Source: Sipunculus nudus
Lineage: Eukaryota > Annelida > Sipuncula > Golfingiida > Sipunculidae
Direction of reading: 5' to 3'
Assembly: GCA_026874595.1 (NCBI GenBank)
Contig: CM049307.1
Coordinates: 32,229,862 to 32,293,861 of the forward strand
DNA: 64,000 nt
Shown here: in pieces, positions 38,301 through 49,913 of the stretch
How the letters are laid out: every line of letters starts with the position of its first letter
Numbering within the stretch: the first letter of the stretch is position 1
Notes under the pieces: model-generated
The model's database searches: none
What the model saw: only the letters and a program-made list of their open reading frames with translations
What the model was told of the DNA's origin: nothing
Position numbers and translations under genes: made by a program

Positions 38301-41300
38301 TGAATGTAAAAGAAAATAATGCCACAACATGGCATCTACAAAATTATTCCTTGAATTCCTATTAAAAAGTTTTGCACATTCGAGTTTTCAGGACAAGCTT
38401 TATTTTATTCACCGAAATAAAATAAAAGATTCAGTAAATTTGATAAAATAAAAACATCTTTTCAAATAAAGTATACACACTGTTGGTTGAATGAGGGACA
38501 AACAATATCATTATGCTAATTACAATCTCAGCTATAATTAATAACTGGAATTAATAGTCAATTTCACACCTGGTGAAGTTTTACTCTTCTGAAGTAAAGC
38601 ATTACTTATCTGATGAACATCCATACTTTCATAGCAATACATCACTTTGTTGACACAATTAAATGTGCACTTTAATCATTGTAACCCTGGTGGTACAATA
38701 CAAAATCTAAAATGTAGCATGTCCAAGAATAAAATAAAATACAGAAAATTATAACATTCATCTAGTTAATGCACCAGCTGGGGGGGGGGGGGGTTGAGTG
38801 CAGGGCAGAGGAGAAGCCTGCTAGTAGTGGCCAAGCTGGGTCAAGGCAAGCTGCCTGGGGTGGGTTATATAATGCAAGTGAAGGCTGTACTACTAGGTGG
38901 GCCAGATATTAACAACACTTGACATGGTGTATGAAAACTTGAATAAAAGCTACTCTTTTCAAACAATTTCTTTGAAATTTCAGATTTTAAAAGATTAAAT
39001 CCTTGTGTATATATGCTGTGAAAATTAAATCAACAGTACTTACAGGGAAAAAACGTGCCACTGCCAAAGTTGGACAAAATTTAAGGTATTAATTTTTTAT
39101 TTATGCTAATAACTTGAAAAATTTGCAAAATTCAGATCTAATTTTGGGCGAACAATTGAATCTTGATTAAATAAAGTTATATTCCTAAAAAAAAGACTTC
39201 AGCTTCAGCAATTCTCATGTTAAGTGAGCAAATATATTTCCTGAATTTTAAAAAATTGCATTATATTTGGGCCTATAACTTCAAAATAATACCCAATACT
39301 GACTTAATTTTTGGTATGTGCACAGAAAATGTATGGAAGAATATGAATACTAAATATGATCAAAAACAGATCAGTGGTTTTGATATTAGGCAGCTTTGAA
39401 GTGTAACAATGGCTTTTTTATGGAAAACGGAGGTTTTTCCTTAATATCTCGAAGGAACGAAGTTCTAATGACCCAATTTTCGGTATGGTAGGAGATTTTG
39501 GGGACATCTAATGGTATGCAGAATTTTGGATTCATAGGTCCAACGGTTTTAAAACGTGCCCTGTTAACGGCCGGACGGACGACAGACAAAGGACCACGAC
39601 TATAGCTCAGATGACTTATAGTCAGCTGAGCTAAAAATTATAACATTCATCTAGTTTATGCACAGCTGGGGGGGTGGGGTGCAGAGCAGAGGGGAAGCCT
39701 GCTAGTAGTGGCCAAGCTGAGCCAAGGCAAACTGTATGGAGAGGGTTACATAATACAAGTGAAGGCTGTACTACTAGGTGGGCCTGATGTAAACAACACT
39801 TGACATGGTGTATGGAAACTTGAATGAAATGTTCTCTTTTCAATCAATTCCTTTGAAATTTCATAGTTTAAAAGATTGAATCCTTTTGTATATATGCTGT
39901 GAAAATTGAATCAACAGTGCTTACAGGGGAAAAACGTGCCATAGCCAAAGTTAAAAAAATTAAAAAATTTAAGGTATTGATTTTTTATTTATGCTAATAA
40001 CTTAAAGCATTTGCAAAATTCAGATCTAATTTTGGGTTAACAAATGAATCTTGATTTAATGAAGTTATATCCCTGAAAAAAAGACTCCAGCTTCAGCAAT
40101 TCTCATGTTAAGTGAGTAAATATATTTCCTGATTTTTTAAAAATTGCATTACATTTGGACCTATAACTTCAAAAGAATATTCAATACTGACTTAATTTTT
40201 AGTATGTTATTAGAAAATGTATGGAAGAATATGAATACTAAATATAATCAGAAACAGACCAGTGGTTTTGATAATAGGCAGCCTTGAAGTGTAACAATGG
40301 CTTTTTTATGAAAAATGGGAGGTTTTTCCTTAATATTTTGAAGGAAAGAAGTCCCAGTGACCCAATTTTCGGTATGGTAGGAGATTTTGGGGACTTCTCA
40401 CTGTCTGTAAAATTTTGGATTCATAGGTCCAACGGTTTCAAAACGTGCCCTGTTAATGGACTGATGGCTCGCCGGATGGACCACAGACAAAGGACCACGA
40501 CTATAGCTCAGATGACTTATAGTCAGCTGAGCTAATAATTGACTTTCAAGATGCTTAAATTCATGTTTTTTTTTGCTTCAGATGTAGTGCACAAAATATT
40601 GCTCCTGGATATCACAACAAATGTCAAGCCTGACCTGTGTGAAAGCCTTTCTGGATTGTTTTTTTAGGGGAAACATTTTCCAGGAATTTCGAGTGTCAGG
40701 CTGAACACTTGATTTTCCAAGAACTGTGCTGGATGTCACATTCAGAGTTTCTGTGCCTAATGGGTGTGCTGTTTGTGATGTTGAAGGACACACAGGCAAT
40801 TTGCCAGACGGACCACAAACAAAGGCCAAATGGCATGCCTCTGGTGACTTAGTCAGCTGAACTATTAATAGGAATGATGGCTCCTAAAATTTTTTTAAGT
40901 AGATTTCAACTTGTAGGGGTGATTAAATACAATAAATAAAGATATGAAAGTCTGCAAACAAATTTATATGGAGCTGATTCAGTTGAGCAAGGCATAATGG
41001 CCAAGAAGTGAGAATTTTAGCAAGAATCAATCTTTCAATAGTTTCATATCATCACTTCAGTAGTTATTTGTTTTCAGCTTGAAATATTAATTTGGATGAG
41101 AAACAACACAAGGCATTGTACAGTGCATTGTTTTTCCCAAGTTAATGAAATCAAATGAATATATTAGACAGATGCTGTAAGCACACGATTATGATAAAAT
41201 ATTTCAAAGTAGAAGATGGAATGGTGCAAAAGTTATATTCATGACTCAAGAAGTTCAATCAATGATTAAAAGCATAAAATTGCAAAATGCACACTCACCT

Positions 41301-44300
41301 GCATACAATGAATAGATAAACCTGGCCCTGTGTAAAGTTTTTTATGGCATATGTGACATTTGAAGTGCTTTGCTTTTTGGTGCTGTATCAAAATCTTTTC
41401 ATCATCAAATTCTCTGTTGCAATACCTGCACCTAGTTAAGGATTATGCAATTTGTACTTATGGCAAAAGTTGAGATATATACTAGCTGACAAAACCCTGT
41501 AACCAGGCTTTTTATTGGGGTTGGAGGATGTATATTAGGTGATGAATTGTGGCTGAACTTTTTTATTTGTATACTTATTTTGTGGCGCTGTGCTCTAACA
41601 AGAAATTCATACATCAGTATGTTTACTCTGAAGACCTGGTCAGAGACGATGTTTACATTTGCAAACCGGAATGGGATGAGGGGGCAATTTGATTTTCAAA
41701 GATCTTTAGAGTGGTTACATATATTATTATTATTAGGAGTATAGTTTGATATAAGGAAGATACAAGTTAAATGTATGTTAAGCTAAGAAAGCTGTTCCTA
41801 AAGAAAGAAACTGGAATAAGCATACCTCTTTTTCTAAGCAGATAAAAAGGGGATCTGGAACCCCCCCCACCCCCCCTTTTTTTTTTTCATCCGCTGCAAT
41901 CTTTATAGGTTTAAGACCAATATTTGTGACCTGGACCCCTTTTCTGGACCTTTGGACCTCTGGTTCTGTCATTAATCCTCCTGAACTGTACCTCTCCTTT
42001 TCCTAAATTGCTAGTCACATATTTTACACATTTACTGACCATGCAAGTGGGGCAGTGACTGGGTCAAATGTCAAGCCAAACATGCTAAAGTCTGTCACTG
42101 ACAGCATATCCATATGCACACAACAAACAGGCTTAAACCCTGTGATTGTGTCACACGTATGCATGTGTTGTGTAGATAATCAAGCGGCATTCAAGTCATG
42201 CCAGAGGCAGTTAAGCTGTTTTCAGAGGTAACCTCCGCGCAATTTTAAAACTTAAAGTGATGTGTACATTAACAAGGGACCTGTGGGTCACAGTACTCAG
42301 CTATACCTGACTATGAGAATATTTTTATATGGGTCTGGGATGAAAAGTTTGGCTTAAAATTCATCCACAATCTTTTTAAAGTGGGTCCTGTGACCTTGAC
42401 CTTTGAACTCACAACCCCAAAATAAAAGGGTTCTTACTTAAGTGGTGGGTCATATTTTAGTCAAATTTGAAACCAATATTTCAATCCAACCTGGAGTTAT
42501 CGTCTTGAAAAAAATATGTAGACAGATGACCACTGTGATCCTTTGACCTAATGACCCCAAAATAAAGAGATTATTTATGAATAAAGATATATAAATCAAG
42601 TTTGAAACCAAAATGATAATCAAAACTGGAGAACTTTAGGTGTCAGGTGGAAGGCTTGGGATGAAAAATTTTGCTTAAAATACTGTTATGCTTGTCTGCT
42701 TTTGCCAGTTTTGGCACATGAATTTTTCAATAACATTTTAGGGGTCGCTGTTTTTTTGGCCTGCTTACTGTACAATTGTTTTCACCAGTCATAAATGTGG
42801 CCTTCTTGGTTGCTTGGAATCCTTTCTGTTACAAAAATATGAGGGTCTGATGTCAGTAATGGAAAGACTATTCATCTTACCAGTTTTGGCCAGTTCTTCT
42901 CTCTGGCTTTGTCTATATTATGACTATATGATAAAAGAATAAACATTTATTTATAAGGGTAAGAGAAATTATTCAGACAAAACCTTGTGAAACATTGTTA
43001 TATTGGATTACTGAAATGAAACCTTATCAATGTCAAAGTTTACAACTTACAAGTGACCCAGGGATCATGATGCTTGTCAGATTCCTTACAAAGAAAAATT
43101 CTATCAACTGCCATTTTAGTAGTTTTGCAATTGTGTCTGTGACAGTTGTGAAGAATTCATCAAATGGATTTTCTCCAGATTATTCTTGGTGATAGACACA
43201 TGTGTGAATGAGGAATGTTCTTTCCATTTGTGCACACAATGTCAGGAACCTGTTTGCTGGGCTCCTATTAAATTTTTTAATATTATTCTCAAGTTGTGCG
43301 ATGCTGGCTCACTTTAGATTCAGAAATTATGGTGGCTGCAGATCAACATGGCCCGGCTGTGTCTTGGAGTATAATAGCCTTTGAATTGATTCAATCATTT
43401 ATTTTCTATCAATTCAATTCAATTGGATGAAACCGGTAAAAGTGCAGTAAAGGAGACCTGTGAAAAAGCGAGTCTGGTGATGGGCCCTTATTTTTTGCCC
43501 AACATAGGGGCGTCTGGTCCTGTGTCCCATCGTGGAAATGGGTGACATGATACTACTTAGTAGTAGTTAAAGGCCTATTATAAGATGTAAGTTTATCATA
43601 AAAACTAACATTTATATTTAGAAATCCTCTGGTTCTTCTGAATCTTGTTACCAAGTGCCATGGATCCTTATGGTTTCAGACAACTGCATTTTTAGCATAT
43701 TATGACAAATTATTAGCCAATCAGGTGTTTGCAAGTGACCAGAGACCTTGACCTACATAAATTGAAGCAGAGGTGTCGTAAAAAATACTGTTTGCTCAAA
43801 CATTGACTCAATTGCAATACTTTAATATTTTGCAAGATATGATTTTAATTCAAATAAAGTGAATTAGGCCAATACCCCATTCCTTCGTTGCAGCATACCA
43901 TCTGGATTTCATCTTCCAGTTCATGACAATCTTCCAGTTCATGACAATATTGCCAAATTTCAATGCCCACCCTACTGTGGAACAGACTATAATCCACCCC
44001 AGTACCTGTGTCCACATGTTTTTCTGAGATAATAATTTTCCAATTATGTTAAGCACTGTAAACCTTTTTGGTCCAAAGCTTGATGGAGCTATTCCGCCAA
44101 CTACCTTTGTAAAAATAATGCCTTACTTTGCTTTGATTTTGTATGAGACAAATAATCCAAAATATGACAAAACAGGATACAGCGTTTAAGACTTTTTCGT
44201 CACCATTGAACTGATAATAAACAAGCCAGGCAAACTGATGACATCAGTCAACTGAAGGTGATGTGCAACCGATCATTGTGACATCTTTCTGACGACAATG

Positions 44301-46125
44301 TTGTCTAAAAAACACTACAAGCAGCCATAGACATGGAGAGTGTTCAATGGAGGCATATATACTGTTCAGCTGTGCCACCCACGGTCGGTCAGCATAAATA
44401 ACACAAAAGAGTTGGGAAGTAAATACTTTTTACTTGATATATTACTACTTCACATAAAATTGGCAGAATATATGTATATCTACTTTAGGCCAACAACCAT
44501 TTTGTCAGAAAATTTTTAAATTGATTTTCACAAAAAAACCCATGCAGACAAGGGTTTTGGGACGGTCTATATACTAGGATTTTTGGATTTTTATGTATAG
44601 TAATATACAGGGTCTTTCTACAAGTACAGTTTACACCCATCATTGTCTCATCCCAAGACTTGTGATTCGATCCACTCTGCTCCTCTCCGTCAACAACGTT
44701 TTGGGATCGACCCTTAGGAAAATGCCTCATAAGGATCCAAATAGGAGACCCATGTTGGAATTGTACAAGTGATATTTTAAGCGGTGTCAACATACAATAA
44801 TTACCTTTTTGTTATCTTTGGATGTTTTATGAAACTTCTGCAAAGTTGTGGCACCAAAATTATGCTCAATTGCCCTACTTATCCATAATTTTGCAAGCTG
44901 TTGTGTTTACTTAGAGAACAAGCCGCCATGATTACATGAGTGTTCCACAGTCCTTTGCAACCTTATTTAGACTGGGAACCCACTCAGATCTTATTGCCTT
45001 TTTGAACCTGAAAAAGCGGGCAATAATAGATGTTGGTGCAGGGTACTAGTCGATCAACGTCCGCTCATTACAAATTCCTATAGTTTGTTAAGTTTAAATC
45101 ACTGCAGGCTTACAAGGATTGTTAGGGATAATGTTTTATTAAGATGTTAAGGTAAGGACTAGGTAAAGTTGCCAGAATGACCCAATTACTACCAAAGACA
45201 CAAACAGATGTATTTTGGTGTGTACATTTAGCAGTTTGGTGTCTTCTACCAGTGTCTACAATTTCACCGTTATGAGGCCTAACTGTACAGGCCATCATCA
45301 CAACTGTGATCGTATCAGTATCACAGTTGTGGATTCTGCAACATCACCCATCATTAAAATGTTCAGAAAATTTTCAATATGACAGGAAATGAAATATTGA
45401 GCTGAATCTATAATTAATGGGACATAATCAGGAGCTAAATTATGGCTTTTCTTTCACACAATCAGTTCAGTTTTGCTTTATACAAATGTTTCCCTGCAAA
45501 ACCATCCCAGCAAACGGTCTCATTTCCACGCATACGGCTGTTTAACACGGTGTTATGGCTCTGCGTGTTGGTAAACACATTCCGCGCGAGTCTGTTAACC
45601 ATAACAAGGCCATGTAACCAGAGGTCCATTTAAGAGGGGCAACACGCTGTGTTTCAGCCAGCAGGAACATGTATTACATTTATTTTCGGCCATTAGACCG
45701 GGCATCTCCTGACTGACACGTTTTGGCCAATGCACAAGGCCACACGTGCAGTGTTTTTGTTGACACCTTTCATCACGCCCGGTCCACTGTTTTTACCTTT
45801 TGTTTACAGGGGAAAGCAAATGGTTTCAGGGCAATACTTTGGCAGGTACATATTTATTTAAAAGGGAAGAAGATATTTTTTCGTGTTAACTCAATATGCC
45901 TTATAGGTGATTGGGGCCCTTTAATCATTATTAATCGATCGGTTTCCTCAAATCAATAAATTAGTAAGTATCAACAACCACTAATGTAGTCACAAGCAAA
46001 CAACATGCTTGGGGTGACAGACACAATACACATTCACCCGATCACACTCAAACCACGATCACGTGTCATCAAGATAAAGGATACCAACACCATGGTTTCA
46101 TTTGCCTCTTCTTCTTTCTTCCCAT
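29170..46125 (-). CDS. ZNF207: BuGZ / ZNF207 orthologue, complete seven-exon gene
   Basis: The predicted protein has 422 residues. Coding exons in transcript order are 46125-46085, 41425-41299, 33674-33545, 33000-32591, 32087-31848, 31357-31210 and 29342-29170; all introns are GT-AG and all phases match. Seen: MGRKKKRQ start, zinc finger 1 (C13, C16, H29, H34), zinc finger 2 (C37, C40, H53, H58), the family block [18 protein letters not shown] (70-87), an acidic Asp run near 110, Met/Pro/Gly repeats, and the GLEBS core [16 protein letters not shown] near 306-321. Known of the family: BuGZ binds and stabilises Bub3, promotes its loading on kinetochores, binds spindle microtubules, forms condensates and associates with splicing factors. 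The protein is somewhat shorter than the human one (about 480-490 residues) but keeps both functional ends. Kozak context is good (A at -3, G at +4). The splice model is from the sequence alone; alternative exons are possible. Confidence 0.96.
29343..31209 (-). other. BuGZ intron 6
   Basis: 1867-bp intron. Its middle is a decayed LINE fragment on the gene's own strand. The rest (29343-29990) holds a 148-codon plus-strand frame (29533-29979) that I do not recognise and treat as chance. Confidence 0.85.
29995..31185 (-). mobile_element. 5'-truncated, frameshifted LINE (non-LTR reverse transcriptase)
   Basis: Minus-strand frames read as the C-terminal half of a LINE reverse transcriptase. The catalytic FADDCA box is near 30908-30925. 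It is followed by [27 protein letters not shown] and, further on, a WAGH/RMP-like and KR..GGQ-like region near 30370-30250. The pieces lie in different frames: a single-base deletion directly after FADDCA creates a stop, and more shifts follow. The N-terminal endonuclease and first RT blocks are missing. It is a dead copy in the same orientation as the host gene. The clade was not decided. Confidence 0.85.
31210..31357 (-). CDS. ZNF207: BuGZ coding exon 6 (second half of GLEBS motif)
   Basis: 148 bp encoding residues 317-365 plus one base: [17 protein letters not shown], then Pro/Met-rich sequence. EEKRA continues the GLEBS motif (EERRAQLPKY in vertebrates). Acceptor is GTAG|GAGGAG; donor is CCAG|GTAAGT. 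Confidence 0.95.
31358..31847 (-). other. BuGZ intron 5
   Basis: 490 bp, AT-rich, with no recognisable repeat or RNA. Confidence 0.85.
31848..32087 (-). CDS. ZNF207: BuGZ coding exon 5 (first half of GLEBS motif)
   Basis: 240 bp, exactly 80 codons (237-316). It contains VGPDFKP and KPTFPAF, matching family blocks GTDFKP and KPTFPAY, and ends [11 protein letters not shown], the acidic core that binds the Bub3 beta-propeller. Acceptor is CACAG|GTGAAG; donor is TTG|GTACAG. Confidence 0.95.
32088..32590 (-). other. BuGZ intron 4
   Basis: 503 bp with no recognisable feature. Confidence 0.85.
32591..33000 (-). CDS. ZNF207: BuGZ coding exon 4 (acidic run and Met/Pro/Gly-rich region)
   Basis: 410 bp encoding the end of D100 and residues 101-236. 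It starts [10 protein letters not shown], then a run of about eight Asp, then long MGPMGP-type repeats. It ends [11 protein letters not shown], which matches the KPLFPSA block of vertebrate ZNF207. The acceptor had to be ATCAG|ATGG: the next AG downstream gives an immediate in-frame stop after exon 3. Donor is CAA|GTAAGT. The low-complexity segment is the kind that drives BuGZ condensation. Confidence 0.94.
33001..33544 (-). other. BuGZ intron 3
   Basis: 544 bp. A short R1 tail-like piece in reverse orientation lies near 33357-33400 (GAGCTCAGCTGACTGTAAGT), ending close to exon 3. Otherwise unremarkable. Confidence 0.8.
33545..33674 (-). CDS. ZNF207: BuGZ coding exon 3
   Basis: 130 bp encoding residues 57-99 plus one base. 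It begins [16 protein letters not shown], with H58 as the final zinc ligand, and holds the strongly conserved [13 protein letters not shown] block. Acceptor is TTAG|GTTCAT; donor is CAAG|GTGAGT. It ends in a charged KAHERQKQQ segment that continues as an acidic linker in exon 4. Confidence 0.95.
34536..36625. mobile_element. Harbinger MITE, second copy, carrying a nested insertion
   Basis: Same inverted ends as the copy at 11288, with TAA duplicated at 34533-34535 and 36626-36628. The MITE itself is only 34536 to about 34832 plus about 36584-36625; the middle is a nested R1-type element. Compared with 11288-11626 it is in inverted orientation internally. Confidence 0.9.
34833..36583 (+). mobile_element. 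Nested R1-type element with internal ~340-bp repeats
   Basis: Begins CAAGTGACCCAGGGGTC and ends CAGTCAGCTGAGCTA. The undisturbed MITE defines both ends: the interrupted string TTCTGAA/AAAAAAGTGCC is continuous there. No clear target duplication. Inside are units spaced 336-371 bp, each with GGTGGCGCCACC (35187, 35558, 35895, 36232) and a 'GTTACGATTTGTGCC' block. A second tail lies inside at 35539. Confidence 0.85.
37171..40534 (+). mobile_element. Chain of R1 copies in BuGZ intron 2
   Basis: Heads at 37171 and about 37757, tail at 39633, then a tandem body-tail duplicate 39634-40534 matching 38746-39633. The segment 37171-37756 shows the uninterrupted version of the site hit by the pearl-like element. 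Poly-G near 38780-38792. Confidence 0.82.
41299..41425 (-). CDS. ZNF207: BuGZ coding exon 2 (zinc fingers)
   Basis: 127 bp encoding residues 14-56, from [11 protein letters not shown] to GLSIHCMQ. Acceptor is TGCAG|GTATTGC and donor is CAG|GTGAGT. An AG six bases upstream would add two residues inside the CxxC spacing and was rejected. This exon carries most of both C2H2 fingers; the last ligand of finger 2 is in exon 3. Confidence 0.96.
41426..46084 (-). other. BuGZ intron 1
   Basis: 4.66 kb. It holds an R1-like head near 42273-42305 followed to about 42700 by the 'TGACCTTGACCTTTGA' type of repeat, and a weaker head near 43040. A direct duplication of a 17-bp string lies near 43914-43950. 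I found no coding exon or RNA in the rest. Confidence 0.75.
46085..46125 (-). CDS. ZNF207: BuGZ coding exon 1
   Basis: 41 bp encoding residues 1-13 ([13 protein letters not shown]) plus two bases of W14. The donor reads TTG|GTATCC. The basic start is the family's conserved N-terminus and probably contributes to nuclear localisation. The first zinc-binding cysteine (C13) is here; the rest of that finger is 4.7 kb away in exon 2. Confidence 0.93.
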
Positions 46126-46308
46126 CTTTCTGTTTTTGATTTAAATGTTACCTGAAGCTAATTATATCCCTTATATGGTTGTAATTTTGTGCCTGTTCTA
46201 GTGGTATAACGTTCACCGGATCGTAACGCAGTCACATCGACACAACAAAAATGGCGTTAGTTGCCTGAACTACCCGGATCTAGAAACCATAAAGACGCGT
46301 GGTGTTGC
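46126..46308 (-). promoter_or_regulatory. BuGZ 5' UTR / proximal promoter remnant
   Basis: 183 bp between the BuGZ ATG and the Mutator-like insertion. The part farthest from the ATG is locally CpG-richer than its surroundings. No clear TATA box was seen. The original upstream DNA probably resumes at 49937, beyond the insertion. Confidence 0.4.
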
Positions 46309-46322
46309 GGGAGGGTATAATT

Positions 46323-46385
46323 CGCTGATCAGCGCGCTGATCAGCGGTCTGTAGTATAAAACGCTGATCAGCGCGCTGATCAGCG
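46323..46385. repeat. Four CGCTGATCAGCG palindromes, left tip of the MULE
   Basis: Exact 12-bp palindromes at 46323-46334, 46335-46346, 46362-46373 and 46374-46385, arranged as two head-to-tail pairs. Degenerate forms recur deeper in the arm near 46572 and 46783. Likely protein-binding or hairpin sites; not proven. Confidence 0.95.
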
Positions 46386-49300
46386 ACCTTTCAATTAAAG
46401 CATTAATTTCAGGCAAATTAACCCCCCATAAAGCAACATTCGACTAGTTTGTGATACAATATGATTAAAAGCACCTTTTCTACCAATATTTCGTATTATC
46501 AAACATATGCATATATTTTTATTGTGTTAATTATTATACATGAAACGCAACCTACCTGCCAGTGACTATTTCGCTGATCAGCAGCGCTGATCATCGACCT
46601 TCCAATCCAAGCATTAATTTCAGGCAAATTAGCCCCAATATAACAATCTCCGACTATTATGTGATTAAGAGTGATCTGAAGACACATGTTCTATAAGTAT
46701 TTCGTATTTACAAACATACGAATACATTTTTAATGTATTACTTATTATGCATGAAACCTTTCTACCACCTATTATTTCGCTGATCAGCAAACTGCGCAAT
46801 CGCTTGACGATGATAAATTGCTCATCGGCAACGATTTACGTATTTCTTTACTAAGATACCTGTCACCAGTAATTCTCTATAGAATAGAGGGCATAGAGGG
46901 CTCCCAGCTGTTTTACTTGCAAGGTGATATAAATAGCTGAGATATACACTTAGTTTGAATTTAATGTATATAAAATTTGAATTTATTAAAATAAGATATG
47001 TTAAATGTATATCGCAAAGCTCTAAAATGAGTACCTTTGATTTTAATGAAATTTATTAAGTATGCAATTGACCTATACACTATACTTCTTTCCCAAAGAG
47101 CCAGTGCATTTATTCAGTTTCCCCCATAAGAATAGTAAATTTTTTTTCGCACAAATGAAAACTGACAACCCATTTCACAAGCCACTCATCAGTGTCTCAA
47201 ATAGAATGAGTGAAGATTTATTTAAAGTATCACAGAAAATATATTGCAGTATAAAAAAGCACACGCATGACTTACAAAAAAGCATTCTCTGAAATGCCAA
47301 TACAAATTGAAAATATAAAAAAGAGAAAGACGATTATAATAAATTCAAAATTAAGTTTTAAGCAACAAATGGCAAACTTACCAATGCCAACTCCATATAT
47401 TATATATATAATTTTAAATTATATATATATATAATCTGTCATTTTGCTTTCGGGATTGAATTTCAGTACCATATTTTCTGCTTAATTTGAGCTTATTTAT
47501 TTAGCGAAATAATACCTTACATGCTTAAAATTTATACTTAATGGTTCAAAGGTCATTAAAAATTACCTGTCCCTTGCCATAATAAAAAAGACTGATATCT
47601 TCTTATTTTTATTAAGAATGGTACGTATATAGCCCGAGGTATTTCACTCTTCATGTTTAATATAATCGTTCCTTAAAAACTTCCAAAATATTCTTTACAT
47701 CCCTCTTATATCCCTCTTAAGTTGAAATAACGTCACAAAATGACTCCATAAAACCATCATTATCGGTATGTATTTTTTTCATTTACAACAGGAAGTTTCC
47801 ATAATTGTGTAAAAATGTCCGTATATTTATTGCTCTAACACCGTTACTTATATATTACTCCAAAATGATTGAAGTAGGAATGCTTTTCATTGTTTTTGGA
47901 TACAGCTCACACTATCAACACATGAATTTACTGAGTACTAGAAAGGTTGTAGGAGTAATTAATCTTTTTTAATGAATATCATATATATTTTTCAAAACCA
48001 TTGTAAATCATCACCGTTATTTTTAACTTTTAACGGAAGTGAATGTCGATGAACGATGTTGAAACAAAAAAAGGATAGATGTAACATCTAAATTCTACAA
48101 ACTGGCACTGTTATTCAGAATTTCATCGATTTTATAGGGATCAATGTGATATGTACTTTTAAATATTGAACTTTTAAAATATTCATTATAAAAGAAGTCT
48201 GCATGCTTTAAGTAATAATTTTGCCAATGATTTCATTTATATTAATTCAACACCGTTCTCCTTCTTCAACACCGTTATATATTGAAAATATTCATTTATT
48301 TAAGAAGAAAAAAAATGACTTAGAGACATATTAGAAAATATTTTTATCACCAACAGTTTTATTGACCGAGAAAGATTGCTATATTTTCCTTCTATTTATT
48401 GCATTATACCTTCTGTGGTTTGCAGTTGTATTTTGTTTCTGGATATAAACGTAACACATAAAATTAAAAATACGCAATTTCCAAGGTTAAAATATATTTT
48501 TTTATTATAAAGTACATTATTTGCACAAGTGTACCCTTCTTATTTGTTTCTCAATTAATTATGTGGCACCGTGAAATTCGCATGAAAATACTAGTCTCCA
48601 GCTCAATCTTCCATAAATATAATTTCCAACCATTGCTTTAAGTCTGAAACGGTGTTGAAATTGATAATACACTTATGCATTAAAATATCCAAAACTATAA
48701 CTTTTCATGAAACAGCCTGCTCTGCTGAAAATAATTTTATATGGTTTACATTTTTATTGCTATGTTAGACTCTATAAAATAAATATTAAGATGTTATTTT
48801 TCAGATGCTGTACCTGTTGAAACCTATAGTTTTTCTCAGAAAGACCCTTTCATTTAATTGTAAATCCTATTACGGTTTCTTATTGGAAATGGATTAATTA
48901 TGTCTTCATCTTAACAATTAAGTAAATGCGCTCTCACTTTTGTCTGATAAAAAAACATTTTGTTTTACCTTTTCTTATATGCCTACTTTCAAATTTATTA
49001 ATTGAAACAATATTAAACAATATTAGCGATTGCAAAAAAAAAATCCACAGTCGACAACATATTGCTGTGGGTTCATTAGTGGCATTTTCACTTAAATATA
49101 AGTGCATGATATTGTAAATAAATTCAAATTTTTAAATACATTCAAACTAATTAAGTATATATCTCAGCTTTTTCTATCACCTGGCCGGTGAACACCTACC
49201 AAAAAATTACTGAAGCGCCCCCTACTGTCAGCTAATATCTCCGAGTGGTCGGTGGGGAACGGATATTTGTAAATTGTATGTGGTACGATGTATTGGCATA

Positions 49301-49850
49301 TATTCCGTTTTCACAGGAAATAAGTAAAACAACTGGGAGTCCTCTATGTTACCATTATAAAGAATTACTATGACAGGTATCTTAGTCAAGAAATACGTAA
49401 ATCGTTGCCGATGAGCACTTTATCAGCGTCAAGCGATTGCGCAGTTTGCTGATCAGCGAAATAGTAGGTGGTAGAAAGATTTCATGCATAATAAGTAATA
49501 CATTAAAAATGTATTCGTGTGTTTGTAAATACGAAATACTTATAGAACATGTGTCTACAGATCACACTTAATCACATAATAGTCGGAGATTGTTATATTG
49601 GGGCTAATTTTCCTGAAATGCTTGGATTGGAAGGTCGATGATCAGCGCTGCTGATCAGCGAAATAGTCACTGGCAGGTAGGTTGCGTTTCAGTATAATAA
49701 TTAACTGTTAACACAATAAAATATATGCATATGTTTGACAAAACGTAATACTGATAGATTAGGTGCTTTTAATCATATTTGATCACAAAATAGTCGAAGG
49801 TTGCTTTATGGGGGCTAATTTGCCTGAAATTAATGCTTTAATTGAAAGGT

Positions 49851-49913
49851 CGCTGATCAGCGCGCTGATCAGCGTTTTATACTGCAGACCGCTGATCAGC
49901 GCGCTGATCAGCG
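49851..49913. repeat. Four CGCTGATCAGCG palindromes, right tip of the MULE
   Basis: Mirror of the left tip: 49851-49862, 49863-49874, 49890-49901 and 49902-49913. All eight terminal copies are exact. Confidence 0.95.

Larger units (their letters stand above)
33675..41298 (-). other. BuGZ intron 2, filled with repeats
   Basis: 7.6-kb intron interrupting finger 2 just before its last histidine. From about 34086 to 40534 it is a chain of R1 copies, one Harbinger MITE and a nested R1 insertion, all listed separately. Only about 33675-34085 and 40535-41298 look like ordinary intron. Confidence 0.85.

Noticed and set aside
41420-41436. Alternative BuGZ exon 2 acceptor six bases upstream
   Set aside because: It would insert two residues into the invariant CxxC of finger 1; the downstream AG gives the family sequence CWYCNR.
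46323-46385. Possible CRISPR-like repeat array (regular palindromes)
   Set aside because: Only paired 12-bp palindromes mirrored at the two ends of a transposon; no spacers, no cas genes, and a eukaryotic context.
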